From JAANXG01 sp963731035 (GTDB lineage Bacteria > Pseudomonadota > Gammaproteobacteria > Arenicellales > JAANXG01), in the NCBI GenBank assembly GCA_963731035.1, contig CAVSUY010000018.1, positions 154,539 through 218,538 on the forward strand: 64,000 nt of DNA. Direction: 5' to 3'. Below the pieces are notes generated by a model. It was given only the letters and a program-made list of their open reading frames with translations. It searched no databases and had not been told where the DNA came from. Both the position numbers and the translations under genes were made by a program. Positions 1 to 8,386 of this stretch are shown here, piece by piece. The number at the start of each line of letters is the position of its first letter. Position 1 is the stretch's first letter.

Positions 1-282
1 GCTGTCCTCGTGAGCAGTGCGGACGGGAACGAATATGGTATTCGGAACGATGTCCTCGAGGCTGGCCTTCAATCGACGGTAGTCCTTGTCCAGCACCTGG
101 AGCTGCCTGAAACTGCAGGCGCCGCGGTATTTCTTGATAACCACATCATAGGGCTCGCGGTTCCGGAAGCGATGGACCGACATCTGCCATACGTCGCAGT
201 GATGTCCGATAATCGACTTGAGCTCGACGCTTAACCGCTTCGCGTTCAAGCAGGCGATGTCGTCGAGTGTCGGTTCGTTCAT
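1..282 (-). CDS. Hypothetical protein, 3' part beyond window
   Basis: An open frame of 94 codons runs leftward from an ATG at 282-280 and leaves the window without a stop. The ATG overlaps the TGA of the transglycosylase gene (ATGA, 279-282), which implies translational coupling and supports the start. The visible part is rich in charged residues, with no signal peptide or membrane segment, and begins MNEPTLDDIACLN. I do not recognise a family. The coupling suggests it is made together with the lytic transglycosylase. Small frames on the opposite strand here are shadows. Confidence 0.6.
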   Translation of the reverse strand, partial: MNEPTLDDIACLNAKRLSVELKSIIGHHCDVWQMSVHRFRNREPYDVVIKKYRGACSFRQLQVLDKDYRRLKASLEDIVPNTIFVPVRTAHEDS

Positions 283-2486
283 TCGCTCTGATTGTTCTCC
301 ACCATGGGCTTCTTGTCTTCGCGCCGCGCCGCAACCACCGGCACACGGACGGTCTCGCCGATTCTCGGAGAGTCTGTGTCGTGGTTGATCCGTCGCAGGA
401 CCCAGTATGGAATGTTGTGCCGCTCGGCGATCCGCCAAAGGGTGTCGCCAGGCTTCACGGTATAGTCGTCGACACCGGTAACCGTGTAATGCTGATTGAA
501 CTCGTCCACCAGGGTCTGATGAAACTCGAACCGGTCGGACTCGAAGGCCAGACGCTCGGTATCGTCAGATATCGGCAGCTCGATGGCCTCGCCCGAACGC
601 AACTCGCCGCTGGATGAGATGTTGTTCATCTTCCGCAGCTCCCGGGTGCCGCCAAGGCCCAGCCAGTCGGCATAGTGGCCCAGGGTTTCCTCAGGCAGCA
701 CTCTCGCCAGGTAGCGCGTTTTGCCGTCCGCCTGCACGACCCGAACAGCAACGTCGATCTCCGCCATGAGGTCGGGAATGGGCCCGTTGTTCTCCGGGCC
801 GGCCCCGCTTTCCGCCTGCTCCTCGCCGGCAGAGCCTTCGGCGTCCTTTCCCGCTTTGGGCTCGGCCTTGACGACCTGGGTCTTGCCCTCCAGGCCCGGT
901 ATTCGGAGTTTCTGCCCGATATGTATGATCGCGCGGCTGCCGAGCCCATTGACGCGGATAAGCTGGCGGCAGTCCATACGAAATGAGCGAGCGATCTCAC
1001 ACGCGGTATCGCCTTTGCGCACGACGTAGTGGCCGTCCTGCGCGGATGCCACCCGCTGCGATGCGGTGGGTTTCGGCTGGCCCGGGATGTCCAGTTTCTG
1101 GCCGACCCGGATCAATGCCCGCCGCCCGAGGCCATTCAGCTGAATCAGATCCCTGCAATGAACGGAGAAGGCCTTGGCGATCTCGCAGGCCGTATCCCCC
1201 CGCGCCACCACGTACTTGCGCCCGCTCAATTGCGGCTGCTCCGGCGGCAGCTGTTCCAGCTTCGACACCTGCTTGTCCCAACCGCCCGCCCGACGGGGAA
1301 TGTTGAGTGCGTAGCCCCCCGGCATCAGTCGCCATCCCTTCCATACATACCGGGTCAACGCCGGATTCAGCCCCTTGATGGTGTCCTCGCCGACCCCGAA
1401 AACCCTGACGATGCGCTCTACCGATGTGGGCTGCTTGAGCACCACCTGAGCGACATCCAGCTCGTCGTCGGTCTCCACCTTGCCGAAGTACTTGTCCGCA
1501 TTGCGGGCTACGTAGCGGGCCGCGAGAAAACTCGCATAGAAATTTCTCACCGCGGTGCGAAAACTCCGGGAGCGGTACTTGTCCAGCACATCGATATAGT
1601 CCGGCCCGACGCTGCGTATCGCCCGCGCCATGCCGGTGATACCGTAGTTGTACGAAGTAATCACGAACGGGTTCACCTGGGCCGGTTTCACCGAGCCGTC
1701 CAGCTCGCGTGCCACCTCGGTCAGAACGTCCGTGCTGCGGCGCAGGTACTTGACCGCCGCCAGGGTGGCCCGGTGGGGATCGAAGCGTTCGTCCATGGTG
1801 GCGTCGAGCTGCAGCCCCAGCTTGCGGGCCGTGGCGGGCATGATCTGCCACAGACCAGCGGCACCGGCGCTCGAGTACGCCTGCGGGTTGTAGGCGGATT
1901 CCACGAAAGGCAGGTAAAGAATATCTTCGGACAAATTATATTTCTTGAGCACATCGATAATGATGTTCTTGTAGCGGCCATAGCGTTTGAGCGCCTCCTG
2001 AAACCGGTCGCGATTGCCTTCCTGGCAGCGAACGCGATTTGCCGCCCCGGCGATCTCGTCGGGGTCCTTGTTCGGAAACAGGTCGAGGTACGCCCGCTCT
2101 TCCCGGGTCCAGCCGGGCTTTGCCCATGTCGCCTTCTTGGCTACGGTTCGGAGCATCTGCTCCACGCGCTTCCGCTCGGCCTCCACGGCGTGCGCCGACC
2201 GGGAGTGGCGGCAGGTGGCCTTGCTGGTGATGACGGAATAGACGCGAGCGGGGTGAGCGCGATCGTGGAAAACGATCTGATCGGTCCCCCAGGTGCGAAA
2301 GACCTTGATCCAGAAATCAACCCGGCGATGTATCTCGGGCGGGCAGGGAAACGCGTCGTTGCATTGCAGATCGTGGGATTCCACGACGGGCGGCTTGGCG
2401 TGGGACGCCGATACCAGCAGCAGAAAAGCGACGAACACCCGCGCCATGAAGCGCGGGCCCAGGATACTTCTATCATTCACTGACAT
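279..2486 (-). CDS. mltD: LysM-domain membrane-bound lytic murein transglycosylase, MltD-like
   Basis: The protein has 735 residues. A hydrophobic N-terminal signal (about residues 14-30) is followed by an SLT goslet domain containing FVESAYNPQAYSSAGAAG and LWQIMPATA; the catalytic Glu is about residue 196. Three LysM modules follow at roughly 425-470, 487-532 and 675-720. It would cleave the MurNAc-GlcNAc bond of peptidoglycan with formation of 1,6-anhydro ends, in the periplasm or outer membrane. The architecture matches the MltD family, although it is longer than E. coli MltD (about 450 residues) because of an extra N-terminal region and a charged linker between LysM 2 and 3. The first two LysM modules each carry a Cys pair (DTACEIA...C), which could form a disulphide. 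The stop overlaps the next gene. Confidence 0.9.
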   Translation of the reverse strand: MSVNDRSILGPRFMARVFVAFLLLVSASHAKPPVVESHDLQCNDAFPCPPEIHRRVDFWIKVFRTWGTDQIVFHDRAHPARVYSVITSKATCRHSRSAHAVEAERKRVEQMLRTVAKKATWAKPGWTREERAYLDLFPNKDPDEIAGAANRVRCQEGNRDRFQEALKRYGRYKNIIIDVLKKYNLSEDILYLPFVESAYNPQAYSSAGAAGLWQIMPATARKLGLQLDATMDERFDPHRATLAAVKYLRRSTDVLTEVARELDGSVKPAQVNPFVITSYNYGITGMARAIRSVGPDYIDVLDKYRSRSFRTAVRNFYASFLAARYVARNADKYFGKVETDDELDVAQVVLKQPTSVERIVRVFGVGEDTIKGLNPALTRYVWKGWRLMPGGYALNIPRRAGGWDKQVSKLEQLPPEQPQLSGRKYVVARGDTACEIAKAFSVHCRDLIQLNGLGRRALIRVGQKLDIPGQPKPTASQRVASAQDGHYVVRKGDTACEIARSFRMDCRQLIRVNGLGSRAIIHIGQKLRIPGLEGKTQVVKAEPKAGKDAEGSAGEEQAESGAGPENNGPIPDLMAEIDVAVRVVQADGKTRYLARVLPEETLGHYADWLGLGGTRELRKMNNISSSGELRSGEAIELPISDDTERLAFESDRFEFHQTLVDEFNQHYTVTGVDDYTVKPGDTLWRIAERHNIPYWVLRRINHDTDSPRIGETVRVPVVAARREDKKPMVENNQSE

Positions 2487-2941
2487 CTGCGATACCGGAT
2501 AGCCAACGCGCTGCTGGAAGCCGGCGCTCCTGGATACTTCAACGGACTGGGAAACTCCCCGCTAGTGTGGACACGTGCACCGTTTTCGGAATTTGGGACG
2601 CAATAAAGCAGAGTTCCCCCGCCGGGTCCAGCCCCCTGTTTCAGTTCCGCGTTGCCCGCGCCCGCGGGTCTTCATTGGCGCCCGATTATGGCCTTGCATG
2701 CCGGCTTCAGAAAGTACGGCCGACAAACGGATTAGTCGATCCGCGCACCCGGAATCAGCCAGCGCGACGAAATCTGATGCAAGCCACAGCCATATGGCCC
2801 GTGTTTCTGATACATTGCAGGGCTGCTGGCGCGGGGGAGTGCCGGTTCTTCGCTGAAAGGCTAAGTCACTGATAAAAAAGAATAAACTGAAAACGGACAC
2901 CTGAGCGCCCGGGTCCTGGAGTTGCCCGGCCTGCAACGACA
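2487..2941. other. Intergenic region, no gene seen
   Basis: These 455 bases lie between the divergent transglycosylase and DUF1499 genes. The frames here have no family resemblance and look like shadows. The last 70 bases before 2942 are AT-richer and may hold the DUF1499 promoter, but I cannot point to convincing -35/-10 boxes. Confidence 0.4.
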
Positions 2942-3409
2942 ATGCTCATAAAGACACTCCTTGCGCTGCTCGTGGTGGTGGTCATCCTGGCGGGCGGCGC
3001 CATCGCCGGGAACAAGGTGCCATTGCGGCAGCTTCCTGGTCCGCTCGCGCGTCTAATGGTGTACTTGTCCAGGAACTCGGCCGAGACCCGTCCGGATCAC
3101 GTCTTCCCGGAGTTGCGTACGCGCTCCTACGCAATGTCGAGGGTGCAAATGCTCGAGCGGATCAAAGCGGCGATCGTCGAGCTCGGATGGGAGATCCAGA
3201 CGGACGAAGGTGATCGCTACTCCGTCCATGCCGTGGTATCGACCCCCCTGTTGCAATTCAAGGACGACGTTTACGTCACACTCCGGGAGGCGGCGAACGA
3301 CAGGACCGCAGTCCACATCGCATCCCGGTCGCGTGTCGGACGCGCGGACTTCGGCGCCAACATCGGCCACATCATGGCGCTGGACGAGGCGCTGGGATCG
3401 GGCTCGTAG
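2942..3409 (+). CDS. DUF1499 family protein
   Basis: A 155-residue protein with one N-terminal membrane or signal segment (residues 4-23). Its C-terminal half has the DUF1499 pattern: HVFPELRTRSY, then GWEIQTDEGDRYSVHAVV, LLQFKDDVYVTLRE and SRSRVGRADFGANIGHI. The family is common in Proteobacteria and its function is not established. The start fits the signal segment. It lies 36 bases ahead of the diguanylate cyclase gene on the same strand and may be cotranscribed with it. Confidence 0.75.
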   Translation: MLIKTLLALLVVVVILAGGAIAGNKVPLRQLPGPLARLMVYLSRNSAETRPDHVFPELRTRSYAMSRVQMLERIKAAIVELGWEIQTDEGDRYSVHAVVSTPLLQFKDDVYVTLREAANDRTAVHIASRSRVGRADFGANIGHIMALDEALGSGS

Positions 3410-3445
3410 GCCTCCCGGATCCGGAGATACAGCGGAAGCCGGCGC

Positions 3446-6280
3446 GTGCTCAAGCCCAGTAACATGGATAGATACAGGAGCTGGGAACCCGGCGACACAC
3501 ACCGCTGGCGCTGGGTGTCGCTCTACCGCGTCGGCTGGACGACCCAGTTGCTGGGCCTCGCCGTGGCCATCGCGTCCGCCTTCCTGTTCCTGCCGCTCGT
3601 GGACAGCACCATCGTCTTCTCCTGGTTGACGATCTACGCCGCCGTCTCGATGGCGCGCTTGTACTACATACAGAACTTTCTGAACCGTCAGACAACAATT
3701 CGAAACATCGACCCATGGAAGCGCGGCTTCATTCTGGGTGTAGCCGTGAGCGGCCTCATGTGGGGCGTCACGATACTCGTCTACCGAGTCGAGTGGCCCG
3801 GTCCCTACCAGGCTTACATGTTCCTTGCCTATGCCGGCCTCATCAGCGCCGGGGCCACCGCCTATGCGGCGTCGCTGCCGGTATTCGGGGTCTTCGCATC
3901 GCTGATGCTGGGCCCCGCGGTGGTCAGGCTCGGACTTAGCGACTTTCCCGGCGCCGGGAAATTCGCCCTGCTGGTACTGCTGTTCGGCTGCGTCATGTAC
4001 CTGATCGCCCGCAGCATCCACGAGCGAATCCGCTCCCAGATCGCTCTTCAGCTCGCCAATACGGAGCTGGTGGAGAATCTGGCGGAAATGAACGAGGACC
4101 TGGACATGGAAATCGAGCAGCGCTCCGCCATGGAAAAGACCCTGTGGCGAGAGCGCAAGCTCTTCCTCGAGGGCCCGGTCGTGGTGTTCCGCTGGCGCAA
4201 CGCGCCCGGATGGCCCATCGAGTATGTCTCGCCCAACGTGCGGCAGTTTCACCTGGATCCGGGAGAGCTGCGGGCGGACAACGTATCTTACGACCGTTTC
4301 ATACATCCCCAGGATCTGAGCCTGGTCGACAAGGTGGCTCCAATAGACGGACTGGATGCAAAGCACCCGGCACTGACGAAGGACTACCGCCTGAAACTGC
4401 CCAACGGCGAAGTACGGTGGGTATACGACCACACCGTTCCCGTCTACGACGCTTCCGACAACGTCACCCACTACGACGGCTACATCCTGGACATTACCGA
4501 CCGCAAGACCGCGGAACAGTCGGTACTGTCGGAAAAGGAACGCATCCAGGTGACGCTCCAATCCATCGGCGACGGCGTGATAACGACGGATTGCCACAAC
4601 GCCGTCACCTACATAAACCCCGCTGCCGAGACCTTGACGGGTATCCCCCTGGACGACGCACTGGGTCGTCCGTTGACCGAAGTTTTCCGGCTCCAGGACA
4701 TCGATCGAGACGAATCCGTCGAAGACGACCTGCTTCACGAGGATTCGGGGCCGCCCCGCCAGAAGAGCGTGCGCCTCCTCAGCGCGACGGGCGCCTCTCA
4801 CGACGTCTACTACACGATGGCGCCCATCGAGGATCACGACGGCGAGCGCATTGGCCTGGTGGTGGTAGTACACGACGCGTCGGAATCCATCACCATGGCC
4901 CGCGAGCTGGCCTACCACGCAACCCACGACTCGTTGACCGGATCGCTGAACCGGCGGGCGTTCGAGTCGCGCCTCGAAAGTGCGCTGGCCACGGCCCGCG
5001 AGCGGAGCATCCGGCACTCACTGATCTACATCGATCTCGATCAGTTCAAAGTGGTCAACGACACCTACGGGCACCATGCGGGAGACCGGTTCCTGTTGCA
5101 GGTCAGCAAGGGCCTGTCCAGCATCGTCCACAAGCCGAACGAGTTGGCGCGGCTGGGTGGGGACGAATTTGCGGTACTGGTTTACGATTGTCCGGTGAAT
5201 CGCGCCCGCAGCATCGCATTGGATCTGAATAACTACATCCACACCATCCGCTACCAGTGGGAGGGCAACATCTTCACGGTCAGCGCCAGCATCGGGATTG
5301 CGGAGATCAACGATCGGTCCGTGAACGTCGAGCAGATTCTCAGCGCCGCGGACATGGCCTGCTACGCCGCCAAGGACAGAGGGCGCAACCGAGTTCAGAT
5401 CTACCGGGAATCCGACCGCGAGATCCGCAAACGCCAATCGGATATGCAGTGGATCACGCGCATCCAGTCCGCTTTGGACGGCGAACGGCTACTGCTGTAC
5501 AGCCAGCGCATCGAACCGCTGCCCCTGCCGCGGGATCCGGTTCGACGCCAGGAGATCCTGGTACGCCTGCTGGACGAGAGCGGCGAGCTGATCCCAGCGT
5601 CGAAGTTCCTGCCGGCGGCCGAGCGATACAACCTTAGCCCTGTTGTGGACCGATGGGTGATCCGAGAGTGCCTGCGATCGATTCAGTCGACCCCGGAATC
5701 CCGCGACAATGTCTATTTCATCAACGTCTCCGGCATTTCCCTGAGTCAGCAGGATTTCCTTTATTTCATTCAGGACCAGTTCAAAGAATTCGAAATCCCG
5801 GGCTCGCAGATCTGTTTCGAGATCACCGAGAGCGCGGCGATATCGAACCTCCGCCACGCGGTGAAGTTCGTTGCCGAGCTGAAGTCGATGGGCTGCCACT
5901 TCGCGCTCGATGATTTCGGGCGAGGCCTGAGCTCGTTCGCCTACCTGAAAGATCTGTCGGTGGACTATCTCAAGATAGACGGTTCCTTCGTCCAGAATAT
6001 CGTCGACGACACCCTCGATCACGCATCTGGTGGAAGCCATCAACCAGGTCGGCCACGTCATGCTCATCGACACCATCGCCGAGCATGTCGAGAACGCCCG
6101 GGTATTCGAGGAAACCAAGAGGATCGGCATCGACTACGCCCAGGGCAACTACATCGAGCTGCCCACCCCCTTGCCGGGCCAGGAAGCCAAGATCCAGAGA
6201 CTCACCGAAGCCTGAACCGAATCCCCACGCGACACTCCCCTCTCCCGCCTGTGGGACGACTCCAGGGACGGAGGAGGTAA
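3446..6280 (+). CDS. Membrane PAS-GGDEF-EAL cyclic-di-GMP protein, frameshifted near the C-terminus
   Basis: The N-terminal part has several membrane helices (about residues 30-195), then a short coiled linker. Two PAS regions follow (about 225-480; the first ends in a PAC motif, DITDRK), then a GGDEF domain with an intact RLGGDEF at about 569 and an EAL domain (about 665 on; EILVRL, FEITESA, DDFGRGLSS). It should make and/or degrade cyclic di-GMP at the inner membrane. After NIVDDTLDHA the frame is lost: the homologous continuation (LVEAINQVGHVM... GIDYAQGNYIELP) lies in the next frame and ends at 6215. One extra base near 6026 explains this. The frame as read runs to 6280 with an unrelated tail. 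The start is GTG 3446; ATG 3464 is an alternative. The frameshift could be a sequencing error or a real lesion removing the last EAL helix and strand. Confidence 0.85.
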   Translation: MLKPSNMDRYRSWEPGDTHRWRWVSLYRVGWTTQLLGLAVAIASAFLFLPLVDSTIVFSWLTIYAAVSMARLYYIQNFLNRQTTIRNIDPWKRGFILGVAVSGLMWGVTILVYRVEWPGPYQAYMFLAYAGLISAGATAYAASLPVFGVFASLMLGPAVVRLGLSDFPGAGKFALLVLLFGCVMYLIARSIHERIRSQIALQLANTELVENLAEMNEDLDMEIEQRSAMEKTLWRERKLFLEGPVVVFRWRNAPGWPIEYVSPNVRQFHLDPGELRADNVSYDRFIHPQDLSLVDKVAPIDGLDAKHPALTKDYRLKLPNGEVRWVYDHTVPVYDASDNVTHYDGYILDITDRKTAEQSVLSEKERIQVTLQSIGDGVITTDCHNAVTYINPAAETLTGIPLDDALGRPLTEVFRLQDIDRDESVEDDLLHEDSGPPRQKSVRLLSATGASHDVYYTMAPIEDHDGERIGLVVVVHDASESITMARELAYHATHDSLTGSLNRRAFESRLESALATARERSIRHSLIYIDLDQFKVVNDTYGHHAGDRFLLQVSKGLSSIVHKPNELARLGGDEFAVLVYDCPVNRARSIALDLNNYIHTIRYQWEGNIFTVSASIGIAEINDRSVNVEQILSAADMACYAAKDRGRNRVQIYRESDREIRKRQSDMQWITRIQSALDGERLLLYSQRIEPLPLPRDPVRRQEILVRLLDESGELIPASKFLPAAERYNLSPVVDRWVIRECLRSIQSTPESRDNVYFINVSGISLSQQDFLYFIQDQFKEFEIPGSQICFEITESAAISNLRHAVKFVAELKSMGCHFALDDFGRGLSSFAYLKDLSVDYLKIDGSFVQNIVDDTLDHASGGSHQPGRPRHAHRHHRRACRERPGIRGNQEDRHRLRPGQLHRAAHPLAGPGSQDPETHRSLNRIPTRHSPLPPVGRLQGRRR

Positions 6281-6405
6281 CGCGGATCCGCGAGCCGAGA
6301 GCTCTTTGGCGCGTTGCTGCGCACAATCGTCTTCAAACGAAGAGTCCCCTCTCCCTCAGGGGGAGGGCTAGGGCGAGGGCCACGGAGAGGGCCAGGGTAA
6401 GGGCA
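6232..6405. repeat. GC-rich intergenic repeat, degenerate copy of the element at 56155-56240
   Basis: The segment holds the pattern TGGGACGACTCCAGGGACGG and, further on, GAGAGGGCCAGGGTAAGGGC. A near-identical arrangement (GGCGGGACGACGCCAGCGAC ... GAGGGCCAGGGTGAGGGC) occurs at 56163-56235. This copy sits directly behind the GGDEF-EAL gene. No coding content is supported. Confidence 0.45.
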
Positions 6406-6465
6406 AACGACGTTCGGAATGGTGCTGTGCTGGTGCCTGGTCGGTAGTTGACAGGACCACGGCAA

Positions 6466-6574
6466 GCATGGGTTGGGGGAGGTTTTCGCCGACACGCTGT
6501 AAATACATCCTTGTACGCTCGCCTCCGGCATCCTTGCCTCCAGACGGTCGGCGAAACCCTCCCCCAACCCATGC
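6466..6574. repeat. Palindromic repeat unit A, first copy (109 bp)
   Basis: Two 28-bp arms (6466-6493 and 6547-6574) form an inverted repeat with one mismatch, GCATGGGTTGGGGGAGGTTT and its complement. They enclose a 53-bp core (6494-6546) containing TAAATACATCCTTGTACGCTC and GGCATCCTTGCCTCC. The core recurs inverted at 6686-6738. The core resembles a repetitive intergenic palindrome I know from several Gammaproteobacteria. It is noncoding as far as I can tell. Confidence 0.7.
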
Positions 6575-6662
6575 CTAAGCGGCGTCCCCCTTCGAGAAAC
6601 ACCACGGATGTGTCAGGTATCCCCGCCCCCCTCCCAAACGAAGGGATGGGCGTAAAGGCATG
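6569..6662. repeat. Inverted repeat linking the two unit-A copies
   Basis: The left arm, 6569-6594 (CCATGCCTAAGCGGCGTCCC...), is imperfectly complementary to 6639-6662 (CGAAGGGATGGGCGTAAAGG...). The same arm pair recurs at 20710-20800, so this is a second dispersed family nested between the unit-A copies. Confidence 0.5.
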
Positions 6663-6767
6663 AACCGGGGAGGGGTTTCAGCGGGCGTCTGGAGGCAAGG
6701 ATGCCGGAAGCGAGCCTACAGGGAGGTACTTGCGGCGTCCCGCTGAAATCCCCTCCCCGGCTCATGC
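6658..6767. repeat. Palindromic repeat unit A, second copy in inverse orientation
   Basis: The arms GCATGAACCGGGGAGGGGTT (6658 on) and its complement (to 6767) flank the 53-bp core at 6686-6738, which is the reverse complement of the first copy's core with few differences. The arm sequences differ between copies but each remains self-complementary, so structure rather than sequence seems conserved. Confidence 0.7.
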
Positions 6768-6888
6768 ACAGCACTCCCGCCACGAATCTGAACACCCCAC
6801 CACCCAGCGCCCCCAAAAACGATATTGAAATCCCACGACCGCAGCCCGACGCGGCGTGCCGGGATAAATATCGACCTACAGGGATATA

Positions 6889-6938
6889 TGCTGGGATTGC
6901 TCCAGGCAATCCCAGCATTTCCTCCATCCATGGAGGTC
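6889..6938. repeat. Hairpin element B (stem-loop plus CCTCCATCCATGGAGG box)
   Basis: A perfect 11-bp stem TGCTGGGATTG / CAATCCCAGCA (6889-6917, 7-base loop) is followed by the box CCTCCATCCATGGAGG (6921-6936). The same box, reverse-complemented, with a different but still self-complementary hairpin occurs at 50720-50770. Confidence 0.6.
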
Positions 6939-6980
6939 AAGAAGTGAGGCAGATCGCCGGGAGCGAGATGCCGCTGGGCG

Positions 6981-7589
6981 CTACGCTCCTTGTTCTATGG
7001 CGTAGATCTTTTCCCGCTGGGTCTTACGGCAGAAGCGGCGCAGCTCGTTCAGCATCTCGTCCGTTCTGCCCGGCTGGATATAGTCGCGTTCCAGCCTGTG
7101 GCAGTACTTGGCGGCGAAACGGTTGGCGGACTTGTAGCGTTCCTGGAGCTGCCGGCTCATGCCCCGTTGAAGAAGATACTCCTCGAACAAGCGCCGGTGC
7201 ATGCCCTCATCGCCATACAGGTCCGTCAACAACACATACTTGTCCACCTCCGCCTGGATCTCCAGCTCCAGAAGCGACAGGTCGACGCCGTAGTGGTGGC
7301 GCCAGCAGAAATGGACGAAATGGCTGACGCCCTCCACCGCCAGACACACCATGTTCATCGACGGAGTATCCGTGGACGAATCCAGCGCGTTCACAACCTC
7401 GTCGTCCAGATACAGCGACACGTCCACGTCGTCCCCGTCCTCGCGGAAGATGAGCTGCTCCATCGGCTGGTGGGCGCTGCCGAAGCAGCGGGCGAAGGCC
7501 GGATCCGAGGTGGTGAAATCAGCGACCCGGTGCTTGAGATCAATCTCGTAGACGCGTTGGATCACCCGTTGCAGCGTATTGAGGACCAT
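6981..7589 (-). CDS. Conserved hypothetical protein, second gene of a pair
   Basis: A 202-residue protein starting MVLNTLQRVIQRVYEIDL at ATG 7589. A longer frame to 7937 exists, but its extra N-terminus is arginine/proline-rich and is the shadow of the upstream gene. The protein looks soluble and mostly helical, with acidic stretches (REDGDDVDVSLYLDDEV) and a basic C-terminus. I do not recognise a domain. It lies 14 bases behind the 206-residue gene, so the two are probably cotranscribed and act together. Confidence 0.6.
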   Translation of the reverse strand: MVLNTLQRVIQRVYEIDLKHRVADFTTSDPAFARCFGSAHQPMEQLIFREDGDDVDVSLYLDDEVVNALDSSTDTPSMNMVCLAVEGVSHFVHFCWRHHYGVDLSLLELEIQAEVDKYVLLTDLYGDEGMHRRLFEEYLLQRGMSRQLQERYKSANRFAAKYCHRLERDYIQPGRTDEMLNELRRFCRKTQREKIYAIEQGA

Positions 7590-7603
7590 GCGGCGGCGTC
7601 GAG

Positions 7604-8224
7604 TCAGTGGGGGCGCTGGGTGCCGGAGCTTTCCGGCAGTACGTCGATACCCTCGGAGCGCAAACGTTCTGCGGCCCGTGAGCTGCCGGATTGCTGCCAC
7701 AACTCGTACAGTCCAAGCAGGTCGGAATCCGATCGCACGCCGACGGACATGTGTATCTCGGAGATCACGTTGCGCAGCTCGGAGAAATGCGCCGCCAGAT
7801 CCTGGAAGATGTGCGTGAACACCCGGCTGCGCACGCTGCCGCCGCGGCATTCGCTGAGCCAGTCGTACGCGGACTCGCCCATCTGCACGTAGTAACCCAC
7901 CCCGACCCGCCGCCGCTCCAGGTTCCGCGCGAACCAACCGGACACGAACAGCGCAAGGTCACCCAACTTCCTGAGGTAGTCGCGGCGCAGTTTGTCGTCC
8001 TGCGCCGAAGCGGCATTGCAGTACAACACCGCCAGCGGCTTCATCTGCACGCCGTCCTCGTCGTGCTCGAAGAGCTGCTCGCTGCGGGCATATCTGCAAA
8101 GAAGGCGGGTAACGTAAACGATGGTTTCTTCGCATATGTCTACGTTCTGGCTGGAAACCGAATCAACGATGGATTCGTGAAAGAAGGACTCGATATTTGC
8201 GGTCTCGACGATTGCGGAACTCAT
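7604..8224 (-). CDS. Conserved hypothetical protein, first gene of a pair
   Basis: A 206-residue soluble, helical protein (begins MSSAIVETANIESFFHES; contains YVTRLLCRYARSEQLFEH and YYVQMGESAYDWLSECRGG). There is no signal peptide or membrane helix and no family I can name. It is the promoter-proximal gene of the pair with 6981-7589. About 160 bases separate it from the CysB-like gene, which is also leftward. Confidence 0.65.
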   Translation of the reverse strand: MSSAIVETANIESFFHESIVDSVSSQNVDICEETIVYVTRLLCRYARSEQLFEHDEDGVQMKPLAVLYCNAASAQDDKLRRDYLRKLGDLALFVSGWFARNLERRRVGVGYYVQMGESAYDWLSECRGGSVRSRVFTHIFQDLAAHFSELRNVISEIHMSVGVRSDSDLLGLYELWQQSGSSRAAERLRSEGIDVLPESSGTQRPH

Positions 8225-8386
8225 AGGTACAACGCACCCCCGACGGTTGACGATTCGCTGTACCCGTTTCTACAGCAACGCGGAAACGATACAAAACCAG
8301 CACTCTCAGCCGGTTGCTGCTAAACGCGAACACAACTGTCAGGAAGACGACCCGCTATGCTACAGTGATAGGTTGCGCCGGAAGTT

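Noticed and set aside
3053..5017. A 654-codon leftward open frame opposite the DUF1499 and GGDEF genes
   Set aside because: It is the antisense shadow of real genes, with no family features and low-complexity VxxGR content typical of high-GC reverse frames.
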